Shown here piece after piece: positions 1-10,664 of a stretch of 64,000 bases of DNA. How positions within the stretch are numbered: position 1 is the first letter of the stretch; every line of letters starts with the position of its first letter. Source of the stretch: Phragmites australis (Eukaryota > Streptophyta > Magnoliopsida > Poales > Poaceae); NCBI RefSeq assembly GCF_958298935.1, contig NC_084922.1, positions 12,526,501 to 12,590,500 on the forward strand, written 5' to 3'. Made by a program: the position numbers and the translations under genes. Below the pieces are notes generated by a model that ran no database searches, had not been told where the DNA came from, and saw only the letters and a list, made by a program, of their open reading frames with translations.

Positions 1-165
1 AATTTGATCTCATTAATTTATAGTTTGTATGAATTAATTTATTGTTACATTAATTACATAAATGAGATATACACATTAACCATAAATTTCCATAAAAATT
101 TCATCTCATTTGGAGTTTGTATGAATTATTTATGAATTTTACTTTAATGATTTGTCTAGAAATTC
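1..165. other. AT-rich spacer, probably 3' flank of an off-window TNP2 gene
   Basis: Very AT-rich sequence with a repeated TTTGTATGAATTA-type phrase and no coding potential. By analogy with CACTA-B, where TNP2 is followed by similar AT-rich sequence before the internal array, this is probably the region downstream of TNP2. That is inference from layout only. Confidence 0.4.
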
Positions 166-170
166 AATAG

Positions 171-378
171 TACAAATGGATTATTACTTTCAGCCATCTG
201 TAATAATATTAGTACAGACACTATGTATAATAAGACTTTTGTACAAATGACATTAGTACAGACGACTTGTTACATATAGCCATTTGTAGTAATATTAGTA
301 TAGATGGCTCGTTAAATATAGCTATATGTACTAATATTATTACAGACAACTCAAAATTATGACCTGTCTGTAGTAAGA
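171..378. repeat. CACTA-A internal subterminal-type array
   Basis: Short degenerate motifs in both orientations, such as TTAGTACAGACGACTTG and TAGTATAGATGGCTCG, recur every 30-60 bp. They are the same family as the 3' subterminal array at 6408-6905 (ACAGACGGTT and its complement), yet this copy lies internally, just upstream of a TATA box and the second gene. In En/Spm, subterminal repeats are binding sites for the accessory protein TNPA. Here they are placed like promoter elements. Confidence 0.65.
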
Positions 379-382
379 CGGG

Positions 383-390
383 TATAAATA
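383..390 (+). promoter_or_regulatory. TATA box for the second gene of CACTA-A
   Basis: TATAAATA sits directly after the internal repeat array and before a GC-rich leader. Spacing and context fit a core promoter driving rightward transcription of the second gene; the start site is not determined. Confidence 0.55.
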
Positions 391-2403
391 CCATTTTGTC
401 CAACCTGCACTGCCACCAAGTTCTTTCCAAAACCCTAGCTGCCTTCTCTCTCCTTGATGACCTCCCGAGTGGTTATGCTCCTCCCCGACCTCGGATCCCA
501 CCACCCTGACGCCATCCATTGTCGCCCCAACCTCAGATCCCACTGACCCGATGCCGCCCATCGTCCCCCCGATGACATCCACTGTCCCCCCAACGCTGTC
601 CATCGTCGCCCCAACGCCAACCCGATGCTACCCACCGTCGCCCCGATGCCGTCCATTGTTGCCCCAACCTCAAATCCCGCCGCCCTGACTCTATCCATCG
701 TCGCCCCGATGCCATGAACCGCCGCCCCGACCTTGGATCATGTGGTGAGTAGCCATACCCTTTCTGGCTGAGCCATGGTCCTCTCCTCCCTGTGTGATGC
801 TTGACCATCATGTCACCATTCTCAATCTTTGTATATTTTTATGTGGCAACATATTTTACCACAAAAATAGAGAACACAAATGTAAATTGTTGTTGGATGC
901 AGATGAACAAATTGCTTCTAGCTTTGCTACTTACTAAACATATTGTGGACTTGGCTTTCTAGTAACAAAGTCAATGATGTTGTTTTTATGCACTGATGTT
1001 GTGCTTGTCATTCTAGTTCTGTAGCTATGATTTGTTGTACCCTTGCACCATTGTTCACCACTTGAAAAGAAAAACATAACATTAGTTGCAGAGGAAACAT
1101 ATAATGCTAATGATATTGGGGGAACTAATAACAGGGCATCCATGTATACCTTTGAAAGAACAATACATAATATTGTATTCATTTGCTTGATAGAGGAGCC
1201 CCTAGATTCAAAAAGTCTAGCAAATGCACAAATCTTGGAAGCTGGTATGCTGTATGCATTAATGCGTAATTGGGGATATAGTAACTAGGTTTCACATGCT
1301 TTTTAATTAAAATACTTATGTCGTATTATATGTTCAGTCAAATTAATCTTGGGTACATTTGGAAGCTAGTTAATACTTCGTATGCTTTTTAAATATAAGA
1401 ATGTTTTATGGACTACTTGTCATAAGTGATAATGTCTTAAGGAAAATTCACATGTGGGGCCTAGAGATGAATTGCACAATGGATAGTATTGTTCTTAATT
1501 ATATATAAGTATGCTTGTAGTGCATATAGCTTAGGTTCGTGTGCAGATTCGGATATGAAGGTCAAGGCTATGAACTCTGAGCTACACTATGACTTCATGA
1601 ATATCTTTTAGAAGTTTGAAAGTTTGTGCTACTTTGATTGCCTTGTATAAGTGTTTAACTTCTCTTGGAAAAAAATTATAAAAAATTTAAGTTTACACTT
1701 GTAAATTTGACAGGGTAAGAACTTGACGTGCTCATAAGCTCATGTTTTAGAAATGTATCTTAGTAATATTTTGTTTCTGTTCAGAAGCTTATGTTCCAAG
1801 ATGACCATCTATTTCATCTGAATTTTGTCCTCTTCATTGCATTCATACTTCCTCCTATACTGCCTTATTACTATTTATCCATCCTTACCTCTTGGTTCTT
1901 AACTATACTGCCTCATTACTAGTTTTTTTTTCATGGTGGTAACTATAACAGTGTTCTTCTTGCTTTGTATAGCGTCCTATGCCTTCTTCTTTCCATTTCT
2001 TGGGAAGGACGTGTATCAATACATCGCTATGGGTGTTTTTTTTTTCTGGTACAATACTTGCATTGTTTATTGCATATAGTCAGAAATCTAAACCAAATCT
2101 GAAATATGCTTCTTAGTCACCATCCGTGAAATCTAAAATCTAAAATGTCTGAAAACCGAAAAAAGTAGAATGCCTTCGGGTCCGCATGTTTCAACTTCTG
2201 GCTTTGACCAGAATTTATGCCCAAAATCTGGATCAATACAGTACTGAAACAGGAATCATGCACTTCATGTCAATAATAATCAAATAAATTAAAGTGGCAT
2301 TAAGAAAACTGCTATGTCCAGTGCAAAATTTAAAATTGTAAGACTGCATATATATCACTCGTACCTCTTCTTCTAATAAGCATATGACTTTTATTATTTT
2401 GAA
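391..2403 (+). other. GC-rich leader and long intron-like region of CACTA-A
   Basis: 391-750 is GC-rich with reiterated phrases like CGCCCCGATGCCG; ORFs here on either strand are low-complexity by-products of these phrases. 750-2403 is AT-rich with no recognisable coding exon. CACTA-B (14621-16480) and CACTA-C (46391-47920) have the same GC-rich leader followed by an AT-rich stretch before the first recognisable exon, so this is read as a 5' untranslated leader plus a large intron. Confidence 0.5.
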
Positions 2404-5400
2404 GATGGCGTCTTGAGATGAATGTGAACTGCCTCATACCTCTTCTCCACAACAAGAAGAGGTCACTGCTCAACTAGATGAGGAGGCCACTTCTCAGGAG
2501 CAAACAGAAGAAACTCAGGGCCAAGGCAAAAACCAAAAGCCCACAGACACCATAACTCACATCAATGAGGAAGGTGTTCCAACACAACCTCACCAAGTTC
2601 ATGCGGCATTCCGTAGAGAATGCGCCTCACTTGGAAGGACAAGGGTCAGAATAACCTACCAAACTAGAAGGCTGTGCCGCAGAACAATAAAAACTTCTTG
2701 TGGAAGACAATTAAAGCCCAATTAGACTTCCCAAAAGGATGCTCCTTGGAGGTCATGGAAAGACAGGCAATGGCCAAGGTGAGCAAGGCATGGAAGACCT
2801 TTAAGAGCAAGCTATATAATACATATATTAAAATGGATCTTGTCCCCAATAATATTATTTATGGATACTTGGCGGATCAATGGACGGAGTTTGTGGTGAG
2901 GTGCCAGTCTGAGTAATTTCAACAGCAGAGTCAGGCTAACAAGGCGCATCAGTCATGCAACATGCACCCCCATAGGCTCGGCACCAGTGGGTACACGTGC
3001 AAAGAGTTGGACTGGGACAAGGAGGATGAGCAGACAACTCGGGAGAACCACTCAACACCATTTTCATAGATCCCAGAGAGGAGGGTCTAGAACTGGTTCC
3101 AAGGAAGGACCATATGCTCGTCCGATGGTTCCATCGCCTTTAGGAAGCTAGAAATCGAGGAAGTGGCTCAAAGGATCATGCAACTTTCAAAAGAAGAAGA
3201 CATACTAACATCGGCTCTGGGAAACAAAGAGCACCTGGGTCGCATGCATGGCATAGGTGTTTCCGTTCCATAGAAGTTGGGATTCCCTGATGATGCCGAT
3301 TTATATAGGAACCGAAGGAGAAACAAAGTTGAGTGCAAAGCAACCGAGCGTGAATGACTGAGAATGGAGATTATCGCAGAGGTCGAAGTAAGGATGAAAC
3401 AATTTGTCGAGGAGCGAGTATGAGCTATGAGGCAGCAGGATGTAGCCAAGACACTTGAATCTCCACTAGCTCGGCACCAGAGTAGCTACGCATCTACACC
3501 AAAATAATGCTCTAAATAACATGCTCGATCAACATGACTTCCCTGTCGGTGGATTTGAAGGTGCCCCCCGCTGTCAACGACATTCCAAAAAAGGTCCCTA
3601 GCGAGAGATACCCATCGACGACATAGAGGCGGCCACCAAGTGCAAGCTCGTACTACCCACCACTGTTGGCTCCGATAACATCATTGAGGTTGGCACGGGC
3701 TTGACATTCCCATATGGTGGAGAACAGACTATTCACGGAGTCTCTCTATAGCTTGGTTATCCTAGGGTATCAATGGACATGGTATATGGTATTCCACATC
3801 CCTCCCACTTCCTATTCCCCCAAAGGATGATGTAAGGACACTTGGGGAGGCCGTCCACTTGTTCATCCAGTGACCGAAGAAGTTCATAACACTGGTTGTC
3901 CCTCTATCGGTTTCACAACCTCAACGGTCGCCGTCTCCAGTATGCAACGACAGTGACTTCTCTTTTCGTCGTGCTCCACCAAACGTCAAATCTCCTTCTG
4001 CATCACATGAGCAACAACAATTGTCCAGCAAATCTGGCCAATAGTCTGCCAAAATGGCACTTCCTAGAAAGCGCAGAGCTAGCAAACAGGTGGACAAGAG
4101 CAAGGAGGTAGAAGAAAATCCTCTATCAAACACCCATGTGGCAGGTCAGTCGTTATTGAGTAAGAAAGTGTTAGAGAAATTGGGGTGGGAAAGTATGATT
4201 CTGCACAAGCTATACATGAAGAGGATCCTGAGGAGAAACATCTTTCTCCTCATGGTTTTAGCACCAGGTACTAGTGGCAACATTTCCTAAAACCAGCTGG
4301 AACCTTTCTCGTGACCTTTGAGGATTTATACCTCCTCTACCATTGTGACATGCTGAACATTAGCCAAATAAGATGCTGGACACTGTAAGTGTTATTAATT
4401 ACGATCTATACTTCATGAATCGCCTAACTCAGTGATATACTCATTAATCTACATTACTCTTATGTGTAGACATATGATTCAAGAAGCCATGAGAGAGAAT
4501 CCGAGAATTGGATTCCTCGATCCACAAGTCGTATGTAGGTCAACGATTACTTGGTCTCTAGGGGAGGTCGAGACATAAGTCGCGGAGGCCATACTTGTTC
4601 CCTAGGGAACGAAGGACCTTATTCTTCTACCATACAACTACAAAAACCATTATATGCTAGTTTGTATCTATTCACATAGTCAACACTGCATATATTTGGA
4701 CCCCAGGAACTACGACACAGAGAGATATTTAGATCTAACAGACTTGCTGACAAGGGCATTGACGAAATATGTTTCGATGGGTGGGCTTGTACGGAGAGAT
4801 AAACCCTCAGCGAGCCACCAACATAAGTTCTTGGTAATAATTTCTCCATCGCACATCAATTTGCTGATATAATATGAATTTTATAGAACTAAATTTACCA
4901 TGCATAAATTTCTGTAGTGTCACAAGAAGTCGCAGGGCACTAACCTCTGTGGGTACTATGTTGCCCAGTATATGAAGTAAATTGTTGGCTCTAGTCCACC
5001 AATATATTTGTCGATTAGTGTAATTATAGTATATTAAAATGCAGTTTTCATCGTTGTGCCTAACTATTTTAATTTCTTCTACAGATATATAAATTTCCTT
5101 AAAAAACCCTTGAGAAGGAAAATCTCATGTATATTAAAAAATAGCTCATCTATTTCATACATGCGGATATCATAAATGAGAGCAACAAATTTCATGATCA
5201 TGACAACTTTAGGAGCCAAGGTGTGTAATCTCAACAGAAACTAGTTTGTTCAATATATTGCTATAAATAAGATGTTGTAAATGTTTGACCTTAATGTCTA
5301 CCTTCCGAATGTGTAGTTTGCTTCGGAAAAATCATCGGTTATTTGGAGATTAGAACTTATATATGTTCTTTCCTTCTTAATAGTTTTTTTCATTTCTCAT

Positions 5401-6135
5401 CTGTAATTTTGATGTCATAACGGTATTTCACGGTGCTGGTAGTTTGATCCATTCTATAGCTTGTGATATCTTACTTGTTTCAAACGCGGCATGTATAGAT
5501 TTTTGTTACCTAGATACTAGGGATACTATGCTTCTCTGTTTAAAGTGGTGAAAAAAATCTTCCATGATAAAAGCTATGGAATGTTGGACTTGGGAGGGGG
5601 AGCAGTCATGCTGTTTTTAGAAAATTTACTACCTTATTTTTGAAGGCCATATTATGTTCATGGCTTCATGACATTGCATTTTACATGTTGTTGTGATCTG
5701 TGAGCATATTGATCCTAGCCTTTCTTGGCAATGTATATTTGTGATGCTGACTAGCTGAGCGGAGTGGAGCTGCGACAGTCATCATGATGCTTATAATGAA
5801 TATTTTTTAATATGAGCAAAGTAGTGTGTACAAGCCCCTTGTAATTTTTCCAATGATTATTCTAGTTATGTGCATGATTTGTCTAGCCTAGCAAAACAAT
5901 GTCAAACAAGGCTAGTGATTTGGACATGATGTTCCAGCTACTTCTTTCTACTTTTTTTTTGTTGGCAACAAATTTAATGTCTATTGTCTTTGAATGTTCC
6001 TTTGAATGGGAGAGACCAACTGATGATACTCTCGATGACGATGAAGAATAGGAACAGGAAGAACAACCACCACAAGAGGATGATCCAGACATGGAAGAAC
6101 CTGAGGAAGATGACCCAGACAAGCCAACTAAGTAA
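2404..6135 (+). pseudogene. CACTA-A second gene: transposase_24 / C48-protease-type protein, degenerate
   Basis: Exon-like blocks in order. 2560-3060 encodes a Transposase_24 (Ptta/En/Spm) domain (FLWKTIKAQLDFPKG, then AWKTFKSKLY and a W-containing segment). 3170-3450 is a charged segment. 3610-3870 is the spacer domain with CKLVLP (probably DUF8039). 4450-4860 and 4916-4980 resemble a ULP1/C48 peptidase: His at 4648-4650 (HYMLV), Asp at 4699-4701 (IYLDP), Gln at 4933-4935 and Cys at 4948-4950 (NLCGYYV). The last exon ends with an acidic tail (PDMEEPEEDDPDKPTK) and TAA at 6133-6135. Many in-frame stops (for example just before FQQQSQ near 2915) show it is a relic. In the family this is the accessory protein gene next to TNP2. 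The start is uncertain, and the first exon may lie nearer 2404-2440. Confidence 0.7.
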
Positions 6136-6407
6136 TTTTGAATGGTCTGGCTATGGTAGATAGACACTAGGCCAAACAAATGTTCATCTTTGGAGAATGT
6201 AAGATATACCAGTTCAGTTCAGTTTTAACTGTTAGTTCTGCTAGCTTATATGTGTATGACTTTATGACATTGAATGAAGATGTTTGATCTCCTGTGTGTA
6301 TGATCTATGTATGATCTGTTGTGCATGGAGTTTGAATCTGTTGTTAAATGATTTGTTGTCAGTTTACATTTAGTAATACATAAATTCAGTATTATATAAA
6401 TAAATAT

Positions 6408-6893
6408 ACAGACGGTTCTAGACCCATAACCGTCTATACAAATACACAAAAGATGGTTCAAAATGGGAGCCGTATATACTATTCCTAGTTCACAAATGGC
6501 TCACAACTGGAACCGTCTATATTATACAATGTTCACAGACGACTCGGAACTTCGAGCCGTATGTAATATTCACATAGTACAAACGGCTTGTGATTGGAGC
6601 CATCGTCTGTACTGTTCCTAGATCATAGACAGATCGAAAATTTAAGCCGTCTATGATATTTTCATAGTACAGATAGCTCCAATAACGAGCCATCCGTACA
6701 AATGGTTCAAAAACTCTATGTATAAATCTTATTTATACAAACTCTTTTTCATATACGGTTCGAAAAACTGCCCTGCACGAGGTTCTTTTGTACAGACGGT
6801 TCAAAAACTGTCTGCACAAACTTGATTTGTACATACTCTTTTTCACAGACGGTTCAGAAAACCGTCCCATACGAAGTTTCTGAATTGTCTGTA
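6408..6893. repeat. CACTA-A 3' subterminal repeat array
   Basis: At least ten copies, in both orientations, of an ACAGACGGTT / AACCGTCTGT motif with degenerate flanks (for example near 6419, 6785, 6798, 6850). This is the classical CACTA subterminal structure, ending just before the terminal inverted repeat. Confidence 0.8.
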
Positions 6894-6914
6894 TAAATGT
6901 TTTCTCTAATAGTG
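6894..6914. repeat. CACTA-A 3' terminal inverted repeat
   Basis: The element ends ...TTTTCTCTAATAGTG. Read on the minus strand it begins CACTATTAGAG, matching the CACTA superfamily terminus. The partner is off-window. Confidence 0.75.
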
Positions 6915-7939
6915 GATGGATACGTTCACCGCTGATACTGTAATTATATTTCTAGTCCAACGCGTGTTCATGTATATACCATTTGGCAAAGAATGTTTAG
7001 CATGGAGACACGGTATAACTACTCGATCCATTGTACACTAATGTGTTAGGCAACACGTACCCTATTGAACACGATTCACATGCCACGCAGCCGCAGCCGC
7101 AGCCGCAGCCGCAGCCGCGCAAGCAGCTTGCACATCTCGCACACGCGGTCTACTCCCTTATATCTTCAGCCAGCTGTATCATTCGATCGATAGACTTTTA
7201 CATTGTCCTACGTGCAACCTGTCTTACCTATATAGCTAGATGCGTGCAACAACGTGTGTGATGTACTGCTGAGCGCTAGCTAATAGTTGGAACAGTTGGG
7301 TGAGTGGTTCAATCAGCTAGCGCGGCTGCCCAAGGCCGTCCTTATATTTCTTTATAATTTCTACCGGAAGATTGTTTCCCTTTGTACGTGCATGTAAAAA
7401 GCTTTTCATGCATGCATGGTGACCTCCCTGTCAGGTCAGGCCGCAACATGAACAGAAAGAGCATCCCCCACGTGAAAATCGCGTTGTCGAAAGAGCAAAG
7501 GTACATACTTACTGCCCATTAGGCCCAACCACCGCACCATCCGGCGGGGCCGGCTGGGCGGCAATCGCGTGGTCGTAACTGCGAAGATACATTTTGACTA
7601 GTCTTAGATGAGGAAAACCTAGCTAGCGAGAACGCGGACGCGCTGGCAGTTAGTTCAGATTTCAAATGAACAATCATTTATACTTTAATTTCACGTTATG
7701 CATGAGTTTAACGACGCTGATGGACTGGCCAGTGAACGTTTGTCGATTTCAGGAGTTAAAATCATCAGATAGAAGATGGAACAAGCTGCCTAGAAGTGCC
7801 ACGGATACATGGACATATAGGATTCAAACTAGTGTAGCTTGTTTTTCTAACTTGAAGACTTATCTGATGTGTGTTCTGTTTGGAGTGCAAACTAGAAACC
7901 AAGTTAAAATATGTCTTAATTTACTTGTGATGAGTGATT
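6915..7939. other. Low-copy-looking intergenic sequence between CACTA-A and COP-1
   Basis: No transposon protein or terminal repeat recognised. It is less AT-biased than its neighbours and has CATGCATG- and GATCGATC-rich phrases plus a hexanucleotide microsatellite. Short ORFs here (7031-7261, 7666-7941) have no recognisable motif and are not supported as genes. It may be host sequence that received the transposons, or an unrecognised repeat. Confidence 0.35.
7087..7116 (+). repeat. (GCAGCC)5 microsatellite
   Basis: Five perfect tandem GCAGCC hexamers. In one frame they read alternating Pro-Gln, which only reflects the repeat. Confidence 0.95.
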
Positions 7940-9722
7940 GATGAAGTATTACTTTGGTTTGATGATATTTTGACTATATAAGCATGTATATGTGTTGTAA
8001 TTATAATCATAATTAACCAAAATTGAGGGAAATAAAGTTGACATAGTTTTGCTAAAGACTAGCAAAAATTGCACTCACTGAATAGTTCGGTGTGTGAAAA
8101 TTTATACATACAGGATGATCCGGTGAGCACTTAGAGACAACACCAGAGTATTTAACAAAGGTGCTGAAAATAGGCATCCGGGGCGGTTTACTCGCAGGAT
8201 AGTCTGGTGAACCGAGACAGTGCATGCCGGAATATTCTTTCTTTGGTGGCAAAATTTGAATGTTGCACCGGAGGGTCCAGGGTTCAGGGGATGTGAACAC
8301 CTGGCATTTTTCCAGAGAAGTCTATTTTTGGTACTAGAGAGAAGATGCACATTGGACAATCCAATGATGAGCTGTGTGAGCACCGGATGCTTCACCGGAC
8401 CATTTAATAGAGATGTTGCAAAATGAGATATGATACAGTTGTACTCACCAGATGATCCGGTGATGGACCTTTGTACTCACTGGGGGGGGGGGTTCTAAAA
8501 GGTTTCTAGAGAAGGAATCATTGTACTCATCAGATGGTCCGGTGTTTAGAGACTGTACACACTGGAATATCCAGTGTTTATATTTTTCTTTGGACTATCT
8601 TTTTCAACAGGGATTTGATTTGAACTAACTTGTGATAAGTTTACATGGTGTTTTGGAGATACATGTCTGCTTGTCTCATGATGTGTAGGTGATGGATGCA
8701 ACTCGGTGGCTGACAGCAGGATGATTGGGACCAAGTGGGGTGCTTAGTGCCAGATGATCAAGGAGGCCAAGCGGAGTCGAGGGTGACCCTAGCTGTGCAC
8801 ATGGAGGTCAAACAAAGCTTGAAAGGAAGGATGAAGGCATGTTGATAAAGTCAAGCAAAGAGGATGCCGGTGTAAGTGACAAGGTGACCCAAGGGATCAG
8901 GAACGGGAGAGACTTGCCGATGGTCAAGATCACAAAATGGAGTACACGCATCGATATCGGGATACTTACTTATGGTCAAAGCAAGCAGATGTAAGTCACG
9001 CTTTGAGAAGCGTGCGAGGCGCTTTTATGATTTGGCCTCAAAACCATGGAGGGGTGAGGTGCACGTGGCATCATTGTGGAGTTAGCGTCGAGGACAAGCT
9101 AAGTCTTGAAGGTGTCACGACCATTCGATGGACGGAGCAAAAAATAGACCAAAATACTTCGGTGGTGGTAGGAGGCCATTGTAAGCAAGGGGTATTTTGG
9201 GAATAAGAAAGCTTAAGGGCTAAGATACCTCCATATGCTATAAATAGAGGGGTAGGGTTGTAGGGAAGACTTGAGTCAGCTATTTGAGATCCTAGTGATA
9301 GGTTTTGAAGAAGATGAGAGAATATGCTTAGCCTTTGTAATTGGCTATAGCTTTTGAGAGGAAACTACTTTGTAATTTTCCTAAAATAGGGCTGATATTA
9401 GGGTTTAATGAACTTTATTTTCTCGTATAAGCTTTGTTCATCTTCTTTTAGTCTCCTTATTTTGGTTCGCTTGTTCCTTTTGCAAGTTTTTTGTTTTTGG
9501 TTGTGATTTTTGTTTTCCTTTTAAGCTGTAGTCTGTCCTCCCTTATGAAGTTGATCTCTTAGTTATTATGGGTTAAAATTCACATATCATAGTATAAATT
9601 TAGGTTTTGCATTCCTTTGCCTCTAAGTCATAACTTAGAGAGTTTCTTCACCCAATGACTATCTTCTCTAGTTTATTTCTTAGTTACGAGCTTTTCGTGA
9701 CTAAGGTCATAGAATGATCTTA
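7940..9722 (+). mobile_element. COP-1: left part of a copia-like LTR, split by CACTA-B
   Basis: From about 8090 the sequence carries repeated GATNNTCCGGTG phrases (8118, 8203, 8455, 8537) of the same kind seen in the LTRs of COP-2. A TATA box follows at 9239-9246, then a U/T-rich transcribed region. The sequence is cut at 9725 by CACTA-B and resumes at 21555, ending in ACCCCTCTAGTCACC-type sequence like the end of grass copia LTRs. No primer-binding site or gag was found on either side, so it may be a solo or partial LTR. The outer boundaries are estimates and no target duplication could be identified. Confidence 0.5.
9239..9246 (+). promoter_or_regulatory. TATA box of the COP-1 LTR
   Basis: TATAAATA followed by AGAGGGG. 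Its place in the last third of the LTR-like block fits the U3/R boundary of an LTR promoter. Confidence 0.5.
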
Positions 9723-9725
9723 AAA

Positions 9726-9750
9726 AACTACTATAGAACTGGGCTTATAT
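9726..9750. repeat. CACTA-B left terminal inverted repeat (AACTA variant)
   Basis: AACTACTATAGAACTGGGC, with A in place of the usual first C. It matches the reversed right end at 13 of the first 15 positions (CACTATTACAGAACA), counting the altered first base as a mismatch. Confidence 0.8.
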
Positions 9751-9754
9751 GCCG

Positions 9755-9990
9755 TCCCATCACTACCGGTTCCTCATGGGCCGATAGTGATGGAGCATCA
9801 CTGCTGGTTCATTAGCCGCGCAGGAAGAATCAGCCATCATAGCTTATGAACTGGCAGTGATAAGGGTCATCACTGCCGGCTGATGGATTTAGGCAGTAGT
9901 GATGCACCCACCCTCATCACTGCTGACTTAATCTACTGACCGACAGTGATATCTCTATATCACCGGTGGAATATATGAGCCGACAGTGAT
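9755..9990. repeat. CACTA-B 5' subterminal repeat array
   Basis: Repeated ATCACTGCCGGCT / AGCCGACAGTGAT-type motifs in both orientations (for example near 9761, 9797, 9870, 9945, 9978). The same motif family recurs at 14436-14620 and 21345-21540. Confidence 0.85.
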
Positions 9991-10664
9991 ATCTTCCTCT
10001 TCCCCACCTTCTTCTACCTCGAGCTAACAGAGTGATTTCAGAACACTTTCTCTCAAAAAATCTCCTATGGCAACAACCACTTCATCCCTTCTCCCGCATT
10101 GATTCCCCCACCACTCAAGCTCAATTTTGGTCAAGAAGGAGGTGTTGATGAGCTCTCTCTAGCTATCCAAACAAAATCTCTTCTTTCCTCTCCATTTGCT
10201 CATTTGCCTTTTCTTCATTTTTTAGGGCAAGTGAACTCTGGATTTTTCCCTAACATCAAGCAAGCTTTTAGCAGGAGCCTCTTAAGGTCAAGTAAGTTGA
10301 AATCCCCAAGGTTAATCCTATATTTATCATTTTAACTCAAAATGTTACCTGAAAAACCAAAATTAATCTTATCACTATAGAGACCTAGGCAAATCTTCAA
10401 AGTTGATCCTAATGGACCATAGGAATAAATGTAGAAGTCTACAATATAGAAACTTTAGGTATGAGCATATTTATTTTTAATTTTTAGTGAATTTGAAAAA
10501 TTAGCCATAATATTTAGGTATGTAGCAAAGATCCAATCGTATTTTTTATATTTTATTTAATTAGTAACCTTTAATATAGAATCTTTAGGTATGAGTGTAT
10601 TTATTTTTCATTTTTTCTTAATGAGTCCTAGATAAAGGTTGAATAATAAAGAAAATTTCTTGGT
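9991..10664 (+). other. Leader and intron-like region before CACTA-B TNP2
   Basis: A pyrimidine-rich leader (9990-10330: CTTCCTCTTCC, ATCTCTTCTTTCCTC) is followed by AT-rich sequence with AATATAGAATCTTTAGGTATGAG near-repeats at about 10440 and 10571. No coding exon is recognised. The layout matches 42262-42796 in CACTA-C, a transcribed 5' leader with an intron. Confidence 0.45.

Larger units (their letters stand above)
1..6914 (+). mobile_element. CACTA-A: 3' part of a CACTA (En/Spm) transposon
   Basis: The left end and the TNP2 gene lie outside the window. What remains, in order: AT-rich spacer, an internal subterminal-type repeat array, a TATA box, a GC-rich leader, a long non-coding (intron-like) stretch, a degenerate second gene, a 3' subterminal array, and a terminus reading CTCTAATAGTG whose reverse complement starts CACTATTAG, as expected of a CACTA terminal inverted repeat. 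The next three bases, GAT (6915-6917), would be the target duplication, but the left copy cannot be seen. The same order of parts occurs in CACTA-B and CACTA-C, which supports the assignment. The element is inactive as far as visible, since the second gene is full of stops. Confidence 0.85.

Noticed and set aside
5883..6179. Serine-rich antisense ORF (98 codons)
   Set aside because: Mirror of the acidic last exon of the CACTA-A second gene on the plus strand.
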